A DNA stretch of 64,000 nt from Pisaster brevispinus (lineage: Eukaryota > Echinodermata > Asteroidea > Forcipulatida > Asteriidae), in assembly GCA_023634235.1 (NCBI GenBank), contig JAMKCF010000018.1, positions 6,832,768 through 6,896,767 on the forward strand, read 5' to 3'. Made by a program: the position numbers and the translations under genes. The notes beneath the pieces were generated by a model. It did not search any database. It saw only the letters and a list, made by a program, of their open reading frames with translations, and was not told the DNA's origin. Shown piece by piece: positions 39,102 to 51,773 of the stretch; the first letter of the stretch is position 1; each line of letters opens with the position of its first letter.

Positions 39102-40887
39102 CTAGAAATTGAATTTTTGTTTGCTACAAAAACACGGTGTTCGTGATCGATGATGTCATCAAATTATGATTGAACAATATTTCATTTTATCAATTTGATT
39201 TGTGCCCTCTGTAATGCCGTGTAGTTGATAAAAAACCAATGTGTGGTTCAGGAGTTATGATTATTTCAAATATTGAATTTGATCATCCGGTTTGAACCAG
39301 AAGTCAAAGTCAAATTGGGTCGCATTCTGTGTGTCATTTCTTAAGTTGATAAATACTTTGCCAATGATGTAAAGATTGCAAAAACCAAAGTGTGCCTTAG
39401 AAGTTATGATTTTTTGAAACATTATTTTTTAACTTCCGGTTTGAACCGGAAGTCAGTGTTAAATGAGGTCACATTGTGTATCGTTTGTTAAGTCTAAAGA
39501 GCTCTTTCTGATGACGTTTACTTGATATAAATACAATGAGTGGTTGAGGAGTTATAATTTTTTTAATTATTAAATTCATCTTCCGGTATGAACCGGAAGT
39601 CAAGGTCAAATGGCATAACATTTTGTGTATCGTTTCATACCTTCCAAATGATGCATAGATTGTACAAATCCAATGTGTGGTTCAGAAGTTATGATTTTTT
39701 GAAACATGAAATTTCAACTTCCGGCTTGAACCGGAAGTTAAGGTCAAATGGGTCATATTTTGTGTAGCGCGTGTTTAATTTATCAAGACCGTTCAGACGA
39801 CGTTTGGATTGTGAAAATCCAACGTGTGGTTAAGGAGTTATGAATTTTTCAATTATTACACGGACAATTATTAATTGAGCTCTGTAAATAATGACCATTC
39901 ATGTGATATAGCGCCCTCATGTGACATGTACATGTACTGGCAAGGCTGCGTGGACTTTGAACCTTATAAACAAGGGAGCGGAACGGCCAGCTACTGTGTA
40001 CAGTGTCGGCGAATGTTTGTGTTGGCCTACACTATCATGCGTTGTCACACGATGAAAGTCAACAGACACATGCGCTTTGACGCCCTGTTTTGACCAGATG
40101 CAAAGATTAAAATGCTATAATCTCTGTGCAAAAGTTTCGGCAGAATAACTCATCTATAACCTGATGCTAAATTCATGTTAAAATACGACGTAGTTTTTGA
40201 GATTTGAATTTTTGAAAATTTTCAACTTCCGGTTTGAACCGGAAGTCAAGGTCAAATGGGGTCATGTTGTGTGTAGCGTTTGTTGACCTTTTAACGACCA
40301 ATCCGATGATGTGTAGATTGTAAAAATCCGAGATGTGGTTCATGAGTTATGATTTTTTTACAAATATTAAACTTTGATTTAATGTAATTCAATACCTGGT
40401 GACGTCATCATGACATAATCAAGTTTGTGTCGTCTTGATATTAAGGTTCATATGTCTGATGAGTTTCAACCTTCAGTTCAATTTGAATCTTGAGTTATGC
40501 TGTAGAAAAGCAAAAAACATGACTTTTTGAAGGAAAACAATCGAAGGCAAACTTCGACCTAAGGTGACGACCCGGAAGTAAGGGTCATACGATTTTGGCG
40601 TTAACTTTTCAAATGTTGCCCCAGTCTCGATCTATCCGATGCCCAATTATGAGCATCATAGCTTTAATATTCACAAACAAACAAGCATTTGCATATGGTC
40701 ACTTTTTGACCTAAAATCGCTTGTATTTTGACATCCGATGACGTCATCACAACGTCACAACTAACTCAGCTTCTGCTAATTATGGTCTAACTTCACATCA
40801 AGTTTCAAGTTGATCCAAGGTTCGCAAGTATGCTTTTGCTTGCGGACAAACGACTTTGAAAAGAATAAGCAAAAAAAAAAAGTAAAA
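39102..40887 (-). mobile_element. Helentron-like element 7 (tandem copy of element 6)
   Basis: Almost identical to element 6 for the first 1.2 kb, including the rare palindrome variants CTTCCGGTATGAACCGGAAG and CTTCCGGCTTGAACCGGAAG. The right end differs: it is of the 'cgcaagtatgcttttgcttgcgg' type shared with elements 8 and 10, so it is a mosaic or recombinant between subfamilies. Confidence 0.7.
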
Positions 40888-43867
40888 CTAGAGCTTTAGT
40901 GTTTGTTGAAACAAACACTAGGTGTTCGGGTATCGTCGGTGTCAGTGTAATTGTGATGTCAGAACATTTGAATCGATGAAAAAGAAATTAAAATGAAATT
41001 TTGTTTACGTTAATACCCAAGTTTACCAAGAAGTAAGTGCTAACGCCACTACTTAATGGATTGAGCTCTACAAGCCCCTTTCTAATTAACCATATACAGT
41101 GTATAACGTTTTTCATGTAAATATTAATAAACTTAACTGATAGTAGGCCTACACTGAATTTAACTTTCGTTTGGACAGGAAGCCTGATTAAATGATGTAA
41201 ATAACACTCAGTTATACCATAGAGAAAGGATACACACAAAAGTGCGCATGCTTAAAAATCATGATAGATATGTTTTGAAGATTTTTGTTATTTGAAAACT
41301 GATGACGTCATTATGAAGTTAGAAAAGTTGTTATCAAGACATAGGTATTTAAATATGCTCCTAGTGAAAAACGAAGGGTCCATTGTCATTTCATAGTCAT
41401 ATAGAGGAACATTTCCCCATCCCCTTCTTCTTGGCTGCAGATCTTGAAACGAGCATTTGAATTACTCACAAGTACAATTATTATGTATGCCACTCACTAA
41501 AGTTTATTGATTTTTCAATGGAAATTGTTTCTTTATTGATTATTAAATCCGACTATGCAAATCATGTTGACATTATTAAGTTACAATTCTTAAAAGTTTT
41601 AACAGGTTTTCAAATACTGTGATTTGGCTTCTCATTATGTATCGGTGCATGATACTTTGATTGTTCAATACACATTTACTGATGATGATGTCAAAATAAG
41701 TCGAACATGGTATGAGCTGTTGGTTTTTAGTCTTCATACAGAACGGTTTGTTAAATTTATAATATTGAAAGAAAAGACACTTGTTTTTAATAATTTTGTA
41801 AGATAAATGCAAGTCATGAAGACGGCAAGTTTAAGCCTCTAGTGAATTTTGACTAATAAAATAAATGAGTTAATAAATATTTCTACCGGTAGGGTGCATC
41901 ATATACTCAGCAAGGAATTATGGAATGGAACACAACGAGTATGAAATCTTTCACTGGAGACCATTCGGGTACTGGATGATTTGTAAATTCTGAAGAAGAA
42001 AAAAACAATTATAAACAAAGTATGACTCAAAGCAAACTAAGTCAAGCTGAAACTGCTGAAATAAATAAAGTTCGAGCCTTACAACATTTCATGATTACAT
42101 ACTAATAATAATAATTTATTGAATTTATATTGCGCTCTTTCCAGGACCAACCTGTTCGAGGGCGCATATTAACAATACAACATATCAGAGTAAGGAAATT
42201 ACGCAAGAAAAAGATAGTGGAAGGTGCACATCCTGTTTTTGATGTGAACGACTTATAAACAAAACCTTATTAGTGGAAACTTTATCGAAGGGTTTTCAAA
42301 TAGTTATGTCATAATACAAAGTTGACGGAAAACATTCATCGGTCTGACCATTGTCTGACTTTAGTGACACAGCCAACAATCATACCAATCCCCCATTGCC
42401 CAATTATATCTCTTCGACGTTCATACTAAACGTTTCTTAGTTTTAAAAACATCTCACCACCGTCACCACTTGATGATACAGGATACACTTTATAACGTAA
42501 TTGTGCATTAAATAAAATAATCATTTTAATAAGCAATGATGTTCACTCAAAAACTTACCGTTTTAGTCCCGTGTAGCAACGATAAACACGTGCCGTGAGG
42601 AGGGTCCGAAACACCCTTCACGATCCAATGACACATCCTTCCTTCTCGGAGTGTGATAAAAACATAACCAAAGTTCGTCTTTTTCTGCTTGCATTTTCTC
42701 ACATAATTAATAGTCATATGAATCACTGAAGTAGGTGGCCATCTCAGCGAAACTTCGTCTTTATTCCATTTTTATCATTAAGCAACGAGAAGGGCGAATA
42801 GGAGAAATATTAGACGCTGAATATGAACGGAATTCAGATCTATTTGGTATTGGTAGTACGCCATTGATAAGATTGCACCACGTTGTAAGTACGGTGACCC
42901 GTGGTGTGTCATAACACTGCACGAATGGATACGTCACTTCAGAGAAGGCGCACATGGCATTACGTTGGTCTATAATAAGTGTCTTGACTTTTCGTTTGGT
43001 TACGGTGTCGGCGTATTCTTGGGTTGGCCTACACTACCGTGCGTTGTCATACAAGGTCGTTCAACAGACACTTGCGCTTTGACGCCCAGTTGTGACCAGA
43101 TGCAAAGATTAAAATGCTATAATCTCTGTGCAAAAGTTTCTGCAGAATAACTCATCTATAACCTGATGCAAAATTCATGTTAAAATATGACGTAGTTTTT
43201 GAGATATGAATTTTGTGAAATTTTCAACTTCCGGTTTGAACCGGAAGTAAAGGTCAATTGGGGTCATGTTGTGTGTAGCGTTTGTTGACCTTTTAACGAC
43301 CAATCCGATGATGTGTAGATTGTAAAAATCCGACATGTGGTTCATGAGTTATGTTTTTTTTACAAATATTAAACATTGATTTAATGTAATTCAATACCCG
43401 ATGACGTCATCATGACATCATCATGTTTGTGGCGTCTTGATGATATTGTTCAATTCTCTTATGAGTTTCAATGTTCAAATCAATTTCAATTTTGAGTTAT
43501 GACAAAAATTTGAATTTTTTAACGAAAAAACACAAAGGCAGACTTTGACCTTCCGTTAAGACCGGAAGAAGAGGTCATACGATTTTGGCGTTAACTTTTC
43601 AAATGTTGCCCCAGTCTCGATCTATCCGATGCCTAAATATGAGTATCATAGCTTTAATATTTACAAACATACAAGCATTTGCATATGGTCACTTTTTGAC
43701 CTAAAATCGCTTGTAATTTGATATCCGATGACGTCATCACAACGTCACAACTAACTCAGCTTCTGCTAATTATGGTCTAACTTCACATCAAGTTTCAAGT
43801 TGATCCAAGGTTCGCAAGTATGCTTTCGCTTGCGGACAAACGACTCTGAAAAGAATAAGCAAAAAAA

Positions 43868-43898
<31 letters not shown>
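40888..43898 (-). mobile_element. Helentron-like element 8 (long subfamily)
   Basis: CTAG, perfect hairpin AGTGTTTGTTGAAACAAACACT, 'aggtgttcgggtatcg'. About 3 kb. It carries a nested SINE-tail-like scrap at about 42105-42185 ('taataataataatttattga', 'gcgctctttccaggacc'), also present at the same place in element 10, so the insertion predates their duplication. Core palindromes at about 43230 and 43551; conserved block at 42540-42790. Confidence 0.7.
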
Positions 43899-45488
43899 CT
43901 AGGGCTTTAGTGTTTGTTGAAACAAACACTAGGTGTTCGGGTATTGTCGGAGTCAGTGTAATTGTGTTGATGTCAGAACATTTGAATCGATAAAAAACCG
44001 TGTTTTTGCTTGCGTTTTCGCGGAATTTGCCCATAGTTTGGGTATGGTGGGGTGCTTTCAAAATTACGGTATCCAGACGCTGATTTTCATAGGCGCTGTC
44101 CGTCTATAGACCTTTCTTTTGCAACGTCACATCTCAAGAAAATTTTGGAAAGCCATCAAATGCAAACAAAAACAGATAGCTACAGTTTGTAACAACGTTA
44201 CACAAATATCTAAAATTAGTGTTGTATTTATTGGAAACAAAGCAACCGATCATGGGAGGTATTTTATTTAATTAGAAGCTTGCCGAAAATGTTGATATTT
44301 GTTAAAACATCTGTTAACACGATTGAATGTTTTACTAACATTCGGCGGTCCATGCCAACCAGCGCTGTTTGTTTATCAACAATGGAAAGGTCTAGGTATT
44401 ATGTCTGTACATGAACAGGAGTTCAATGATATGTATAGAGCGCCCTCTATTGGTGAAGCGTGACACAGCCGATTCTATGACCAATCGGTCAGGAAAAAAA
44501 ACCGCTAAGAACGTCTTGCACAGAGACTAGCATTGTACACGTGCGCACCGCGCGGCTGTGTACATGTACAGTGTCGGCGTAGCGTTGTCATACAATGAAA
44601 GTCAACAGACATGAGCGCTTTGACGCCCGGTTTTGACCAGATGCAAAGATTAAAATGCTATAATCTCTGTGCAAAAGTTTCGGGAGGATAACTCATATAT
44701 AACCTCATGCAAAATTCATGTTAAAATATTACATAGTTGTTGAGATATGAATTTGTCCAACTTTCAACTTCCGGTTTGAACCGGAAGACAAGGTCAAATG
44801 GGTCATGTTGTGTGTAGCGTTTGTTGAACTTTTAACGACCAATCCGATGATGTGTAGATTGTAAAAATCCAACATGTGGTTCATGAGTTATGATTTTTTA
44901 CAAGTATTAAACTTTGATTTAATGTAATTCAATACCCGATGACGTCATCATGACATCATCATGTTTGTAGCTTCTTGATACTGAGGTCCAATTGTCTGAT
45001 AAGTTTCAACCGTCAATTCGATTTCAATCTTGAGTTATGCTGTAGAAAAGCCCAAAACATGACTTTTTCAAGAAAAAAATCAAAGGTAAACTTTGACCTA
45101 GGGTAACGACCTAGAAGTTAAGCTCATACGATTTTGGCGTTAACTTGTCAAATGTTGCCCCAGTCTTGATCTATCAGATGCCCAATTATGAGCATCATAG
45201 CTTTAATATTCACAAACATACAAGCATTTGCATATGGTCACTTTTTGACCTTAAATGGCTTGTAATTTGACATCCGATGACGTAATCGTGACGTCAAAAA
45301 TTCCTCAGCTTCTGCTAGTTATGTTCTAAGTTCACATGAAGTTTCAAGTTGATCAAAGGTTAGCAAGTATGCGTTTGCTTGCGGACAAAGCCCACTGAAA
45401 AGAAAAAGATAAACTAAAAAATAAAAAAAAACGAACAATAACAATGAGTTGTTCGGGCTTAAAGCCCGAACACCTAAAAAAAAAAAAA
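43899..45488 (-). mobile_element. Helentron-like element 9, with hairpin module at its right end
   Basis: CTAG, the AGTGTTTGTTGAAACAAACACT hairpin, 'aggtgttcgggtattg'. A 500-bp unique segment (44000-44520) is followed by core palindromes near 44767 and 45095. The right end has 'gttcgggcttaaagcccgaacacctaa'-type hairpin sequence at about 45452-45475. Thus GGTGTTCGGG near one end and CCCGAACACC at the other form subterminal inverted repeats, as described for DINE-1/HINE elements. Confidence 0.65.
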
Positions 45489-48309
45489 CTAGAGCTTTAG
45501 TGTTTGTTGAAACAAACACTAGGTGTTCGGGTATCGTCGGAGTCAGTGTAATTGTGTTGATGTCAGAACATTTGAATCAATAAAAAGGGTGTTGAGTGTT
45601 GACCTTTCAAAAAAGTGTAAATTTATTACATGTTTACATTAATTTTACATGGTGAAATAAATGATCTGGTTACTATAATAGTCTTCAGTATTAATCATTG
45701 CCTTCTTTGTTTTATGATGCCGGTTATTAAATCGACGCTATTGGAATGATTATGAAAGAGCATACAAACAATAGAAAACAAAACAAATGTGCATGACGGA
45801 GATTAACAAAAGGCCATGCCCTAGCACTGCGGCTGAAAGTCATAATAGGGTATATTTGTAGGAACGTTGCTGTGTACCCAGAACAAAAAAGAAGTAAATT
45901 ACTCACAAGTACAACTTTCATGTATGCCATTCACTAAGGTTTATTGTTTTTTCAATGGAAATTTATTCTTTATTGATTATTAAATCCGACTATGCAAATC
46001 TTGTTGACATTATTAAGTTACAATTCTTAAAAGTTTTAACAGGTTTTCAAATACTGTGATTTGGCTTCTCATTATGTTTCGGTGCATGATACTTTGATTG
46101 TTCAATACATATTCACTGATGATGATGTCGTCAAAATAAGTCGAACATGGTATGAGCTATTGGTTTTTAGTCATCATACAGAACGGTATGTTAAATTTAT
46201 AATATTGAAAGAAAAGACACTTGTTTTGAATATTTTTGCAAGATAAAGGCAAGTCATGAAGACGGCAAGTTTAAGCCTCTAGTGAATGTTTACTAATAAA
46301 ATGTTAGTAATGAGTTAAAGACTATTTCTACCTGTAGGGTGCATCATACACTCAGCAAGGAATTAGGGAATGGAACACAACGAGTATAAAATCTTTCCCT
46401 GGAGACCATTCGGGTACTGGATGATTTGTAAATTCTGAAGAAGAAAAAAACAATCATAAACAAAGTATGACTCAAAGCAAACTAAGTCAAGCTGAAACTG
46501 CTGAAATAAATAAAATTCGAGCCTTACAACATTTCATGATCTCATACTAATAATAATAATTTATTGAATTTGTATTGCGCTCTTTCCAGGACCAACCCGT
46601 TCGAGGGCGGTTATTAACAATACAACATATCAGAGTAAGGAAATTACGCAAGAAAAAGATAGTGGAAGGTGCACATCCTGTTTTTGATGTGAACGACTTA
46701 TAAACGAAACCTTATTAGTGGAAACTTTTTCGAAGGGTTTTCAAATAGTTATGTCATAATACAAAGTTGACGGAAAACATTCATCAGTCTGACCATTGTC
46801 TGACTTTATTGACACAGCCAACAATCATACCAATCCCCCATTGCCCAATTCTCTTCGACGTTCATACTAAACGTTTCTCAGTTTTAAAAACATCTCACCA
46901 CCGTCACCACTTGATGATACAGGATACACTTTATAACGTAATTGTGCATTAAATAAAATAATCATTTTAGAAAGCAATGATGTTCACTCAAAAACTTACC
47001 GTTTTAGTCCCGTGTAGCAACGATAAACACGTGCCGTGAGGAGGGTCCGAAACACCCTTCACGATCCAATGACACATCCTTCCTTCTCGGAGTGTGATAA
47101 AAACATAACCAAAGTTCGTCTTTTTCTGCTTGCATTTTCTCACATAATTAATAGTCATATGAATCACTGAAGTAGGTGGCCATCTCAGCGAAACTTGTCT
47201 TTATTCCATTTTGATCATTAAGCCACGAGAAGGGCGAATAGGAGAAATATTAGACGCTGAATATGAACGGAATTCAGATCTATTTGGTATTGGTAGTACG
47301 CCATTGATAAGATTGCACGAGGTTGTAAGTACGGTGACCCGTGGTGTGTCATAACACTGTATGAATGGAAGGCGCACATGGCATTACGTTGGTCTGTAAC
47401 AAGTGTCTTGACTGGCAGTTCTTTTGTTTGGTTACAGTGTCGGCGTATGTTTGTGTTGGCCTACACTTTCGTGCGTTGTCATACAATGAAAGTCAACAGA
47501 CACGAGCACTTTGACGCCCGGTTTTGACCAGAAGCAAATATTAAAATGCTATAATCTCTGTGCAAAAGTTTCGGGAGGATAACTCATCTATAACCTCATG
47601 CAAAATTCGTGTTAAAATATTACGTAGTTGTTGAGATATGAATTTTTCCAACTTTTAACTTCCGGTTTGAACCGGAAGCCAAGGTCAAATGGGGTCATAT
47701 TGTGTGTAGCGTTTGTTGAACTTTTAACGACCAATCCGATGATGTGTAGATTGTAAAAATCCGACATACGGTTCATGAGTTATGATTTTTTACAAGTATT
47801 AAACTTTGATTTAATGTAATTCAATACCCCATGACGTCATCATGACATCATCATGTTTGTAGCGTCTTGATACTGAGGTCCAATTGTCTGATAAGTTTCA
47901 ACCGTCAATTCGATTTCAATCTTGAGTTATGCTGTAGAAAATCCCAAAACATGACTTTTTGAAGAAAAAAATCGAAGGTAAACTTCGACCTAGGATAACG
48001 ACCTTGAAGTTAAGGTCATACGATTTTGGCGTTAACTTTTCAAATGTTGCCCTAGTCTTGGTCTATCATATGCCCAAATATAAAAACCATAGCTTAAATA
48101 TTCAGAGACATACAAGCATTAGCATATGGTCACTTTTTGACCTTAAATGGCTTGTAATTTGACACCTGATGACGTCATCACGACGTCACAACTTTACCCG
48201 CTTCTGCTAGTTATGTTCTAACTTCACATGAAGTTTCAAGTTGATCAAAGGTTTGCAAGTATGCGTTTGCTTGCGGACAAATTCCACTGAGAAGAAAAAC
48301 TAAAAAAAA
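45489..48309 (-). mobile_element. Helentron-like element 10 (long subfamily)
   Basis: CTAG, perfect hairpin and GGTGTTCGGG. Close relative of element 8 from about 45890 on, including the nested scrap at 46550-46625 and the conserved block 46980-47230. An A/T-rich segment at 45590-45890 replaces the element 8 sequence. Core palindromes near 47658 and 47990. Right end with CGCAAG-type stem ('tttgcaagtatgcgtttgcttgcgg'). Confidence 0.65.
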
Positions 48310-50380
48310 CTACACTTAAGTTTTTGTTGCATAACAAAAACAAGGTGTTCGGTGTAGACATTTTTGAGTTAGCAGGGGTAGTGTTTTCGAAGCGAAAACC
48401 GAAAATACATAACTTAGTACGACAACTTGATACGTAAAGTGAATGGTAGAAGATTTCGTATTTGAAATAAAAGAACTTTGATAAATTTAAAGACCGATGA
48501 AATCATTCCGTTTTCATAGCTAATTTTATTATCAAGACATTGAGATTCATAAGTTCCTGCTAAGTTTTTGAAATTATCACAGGCTTTTAGTTATTATTTT
48601 GCTGGAATTGAAAGTCCTATGGGTAAAACTGTATTTGATATAAAGGGACCATTTGATTTCAAGATCGTATTGTTTGCAGGATTCAAAACAAGGACCCGGA
48701 GTGATTATTTTCACTTAAGCTCTCGGTTTTGACCAGAATTGAAGCTCACAGGGTGACACAGTTTGTGTAATCATTGGGGATGGTGCAAGTTATGTAATAC
48801 ACATTTTGGTTCTCCGGATAAAGGTTAATTTAATGTAAGGACGCCATCGAGTCGTCATCATCCCGAAAATACCTGCGGTTTCATCTACACACTCAGGTCT
48901 AAGTATGTAAAGTTTTAGGTCTCAACCCTTTTTTGGTTAATGGGATATGAAGTTTTTAAGTATGGAATAAGCATCTTTCAGTTTCGACCAGAAGTAAAGG
49001 TCACAGAGGGTCACACTTTGTGTAAAATTAAACAAATACACTCCATGGTCTTTCACATGGACCAAAGATCTGGTATGTAGCAGTTATAAGTTTCCAGATA
49101 TGTTTTTTTGTAAAAATTAAACATTGATTCAATGTTATGACGTCATTGATGACGTAATCATGCCGAAAACCTCTGTGGTTTCATTGACACACTAAGGTCT
49201 AAGTACATGATTAGCTTGAAGTCAAAACCCTTTTTGGTTCACGAGTTATGTTTTCTTCCATACCAAGTACATATACATATTATACCTGAGCGGAGATTAG
49301 CATCAGTTCAATCCGATAGTTGAAAATTAAACCATAACAAAATAATGATTTTTGAAAATTAAAAAAACAAAACAAAAAACACTTGGCAAGTTCATGGATG
49401 AAACATATCAACATGATTGTAGACAAAAAAGGAATGCCCCCTCTTTTAACGGTGATTCTGAAATAAAGCTTACCATTTTAATCACCGTGTCTGAAGGGCA
49501 TACTCAGAGGGCCTAGAGCGCCTTTCGCAGGCATGGTCACGTCGATCAACGTGACGTGGGTCTCGGTGTCTGATGAGAAACAAACCAATGTCGTTCTTTT
49601 TCAGTTGAAGTTTTTGTCATTTAGTCAAAGTCATACAAATCCCTAAAGCAGGTGGACATCTCAGTAAAACCTCCTCTTTTATTCCTTGTTTTCCATTAAG
49701 CCATCAGACGAGCACAGCGGAACTAAATTCACACTGAACTTTGAATGAGTTTGAGTTTTTTTATATGCGGGACACGTGTTGTTACAACGTAAAAGAATAA
49801 GCAGCGCAATGATACATTTCCGTTGTGTGGGACTATACGCACAGGCTTCGTGGACTTTGAACCCTATGAATAATGGAGCGGACAGTCAGTTACAGCGCTT
49901 TTCTCCATACACAAATTAACTGCGGTTAATACTAACTGTGGCTGTAACACCCATTTAGGACCAGAAGTTAAGGTCATATTGGCATCATTTCTGTGCAAAA
50001 GTTTCGGAAGGATCACAGATCTACAATCTGATGTAAAAATTGTGATGAAATGATCAGTAGTTTTTGAGATATGAATTTTTGAAATATTCAACTTCCGGTT
50101 TGAACCGGAAGTCAAGGTCAAATGAGGTCGCGTTCAGTGTAGCGTTTTTAGAGTCATACCAGGCCTATCTGATGATGTATAGATTGTGAAAATCCATTGT
50201 GTAGTTTTGGAGTTATGATTTTTTCAAATATTAAACTTTAATTTAACGTAACTTGACACCAAATGACGTCATCATGACATCACTAAGGCGGTGTCTTCTA
50301 CTCATACATATCTAACTATATGTGAAGTTTAAAGGTTGTGGGAGAATGGGAAGTGCAAGTATTAAAAAAAAAACAACAAC
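48310..50380 (-). mobile_element. Helentron-like element 11
   Basis: Starts CTACACTTAAG, a variant of CTAGA, then hairpin GTTTTTGTTGCATAACAAAAAC and 'aaggtgttcggtgtag'. Two decayed monomers near 48725 and 48985, a conserved block 49445-49710, and one intact core palindrome at about 50092. The region 49564-50345 is repeated at 57213-58000. Confidence 0.6.
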
Positions 50381-50390
50381 AACAAAAAAC

Positions 50391-51250
50391 GGAACAATAA
50401 TAAGAGGTGTTCCAGGCGGATTGCCCGAACACCTAAAAAAAAAACCCAAAAAACGAACAATAAGAAGAGGTCTTCGGACTTTTGTCCGAACACCTAAACA
50501 AAAACCAAAAAAGAACCCGAACAATAAGAAGAGGTCTTCGGACTTTTGTCCGAACACCTAAAAAAACAAACAAAAAAACTGAACAATAAGAAGAGGTCTT
50601 CGGACTTTTGTCCGAACACCTAAAAAAAAAAATTAAAAAAAACCCGAACAATAAGAAGAGGTCTTCGGACTTTTGTCCGAACACCTAAGAAGAAGAAGTA
50701 TTAAGAAGAAGAAAAAACAAAAAAACAAAAACCGAACAATAATAAGAGGTGTTCCGGGCGGATTGCCCGAACACCTAAAAAAAAAACCCAAAAAACGAAC
50801 AATAAGAAGAGGTCTTCGGACTTTTGTCCGAACACCTAAAAAAAAACAAAAAAAGACCCCGAACAATAAGAAGAGGTCTTCGGACTTTTGTCCGAACACC
50901 TAAACAAAAAACAAAAAAAGACCCCGAACAATAAGAAGAGGTCTTCGGACTTTTGTCCGAACACCTAAAACAAAAAAACAAAAAAACTGAACAATAACAA
51001 GAGGTCTTCGGACTTTTGTCCGAACACCTAAAAAAAAAAAAAAAAAACGAACAATAAGAAGAGGTCTTCGGACTTTTGTCCGAACACCTAAAAAACAAAA
51101 AAACAAAAAAACCCGAACAATAAGAAGAGGTCTTCGGACTTTTGTCTGAACACCTAAGAAGAAGAAGTATTAAGAAGAAGAAAAAAAAAAGAAAAAAAAA
51201 CACGAACAAAAATAAGAGGTGTTCCGGGCTGAATGCCCGAACACCTAATA
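50391..51250 (+). repeat. Array of 13 hairpin modules in A-rich linkers
   Basis: Each module reads GAACAATAAGAAG, then a stem-loop, then CTAA. Most loops are 'ggtcttcggacttttgtccgaacacc'-type; three (near 50391, 50734 and 51204) are 'gtgttccgggcggattgcccgaac'-type. Module spacing is about 62-90 bp, and linkers are A-rich with AAC or GAA variants. Single modules occur at 45430-45475 and 59377-59421, next to element ends. The stems carry the GGTGTTCG/CGAACACC subterminal repeat of the neighbouring elements. Not a CRISPR: linkers are low-complexity and not unique spacers. Confidence 0.85.
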
Positions 51251-51429
51251 ACGCGAGTTGCGAGATACAGCTATAGAACACCACGTAGTTAGTTGATTGA
51301 TCATCCTTTCCAATGCCCCCCCCCCCCGGGAAAAACAATGCGGGTTTATAACTTTCTTGGTAACTTTTTAATTTGTTTTCAATAGATTGTAACATTGAAA
51401 GCTTTTTTCCCATGTTTAATTTCTATAAG

Positions 51430-51773
51430 GAAATCTGGAGGACTGGATGAAGGATTGATCCATCAACAGCTGGACCATCAAGTGCTGGACTCTTGGTGAC
51501 TGAACCCTCTACATCAACTGCACAAACGGATTGTTTATCGGAAACATGTATTGGTTGTACTTTGAGTCTGAATCAGTGTTTAGGATTTCATTTTAGGATT
51601 TAAAAACATTTACAGCTTCCCAACTCATGGGGTTTAGAAAATTGTATGATACCGAAGGCTAAAAAGACAAGCTAAAGGAATATGTACATTAATTATGAAA
51701 CAAAGATATTTGGTTACCCAATACAAATGTTTATTTACTCTTTCAATTTATCATGAGTTGATGGTCTAATAAA
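51430..51773 (+). other. Possible last exon of an unidentified gene
   Basis: After 'gcttttttcccatgtttaatttctataAG' there is an open stretch of 22 codons from 51431, ending LDHQVLDSW and TGA at 51497-51499, then low-repeat DNA with AATAAA at 51768-51773. Entry frame would need one extra base from a preceding exon. No homology is recognised and no upstream exon is visible among the repeats; it could also be chance or an insertion remnant. Confidence 0.25.

Noticed and set aside
50391..51250. CRISPR-like look of regularly spaced repeats
   Set aside because: Eukaryotic context, linkers are A-rich low-complexity rather than unique spacers, and no cas genes.
50775..51413. 212-residue minus-strand open frame rich in Phe and 'RCSDKSPKTSSYCS'
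   Set aside because: Translation of hairpin modules and poly-T linkers. The frame depends on homopolymer lengths, and the other frames give equally long repeats.
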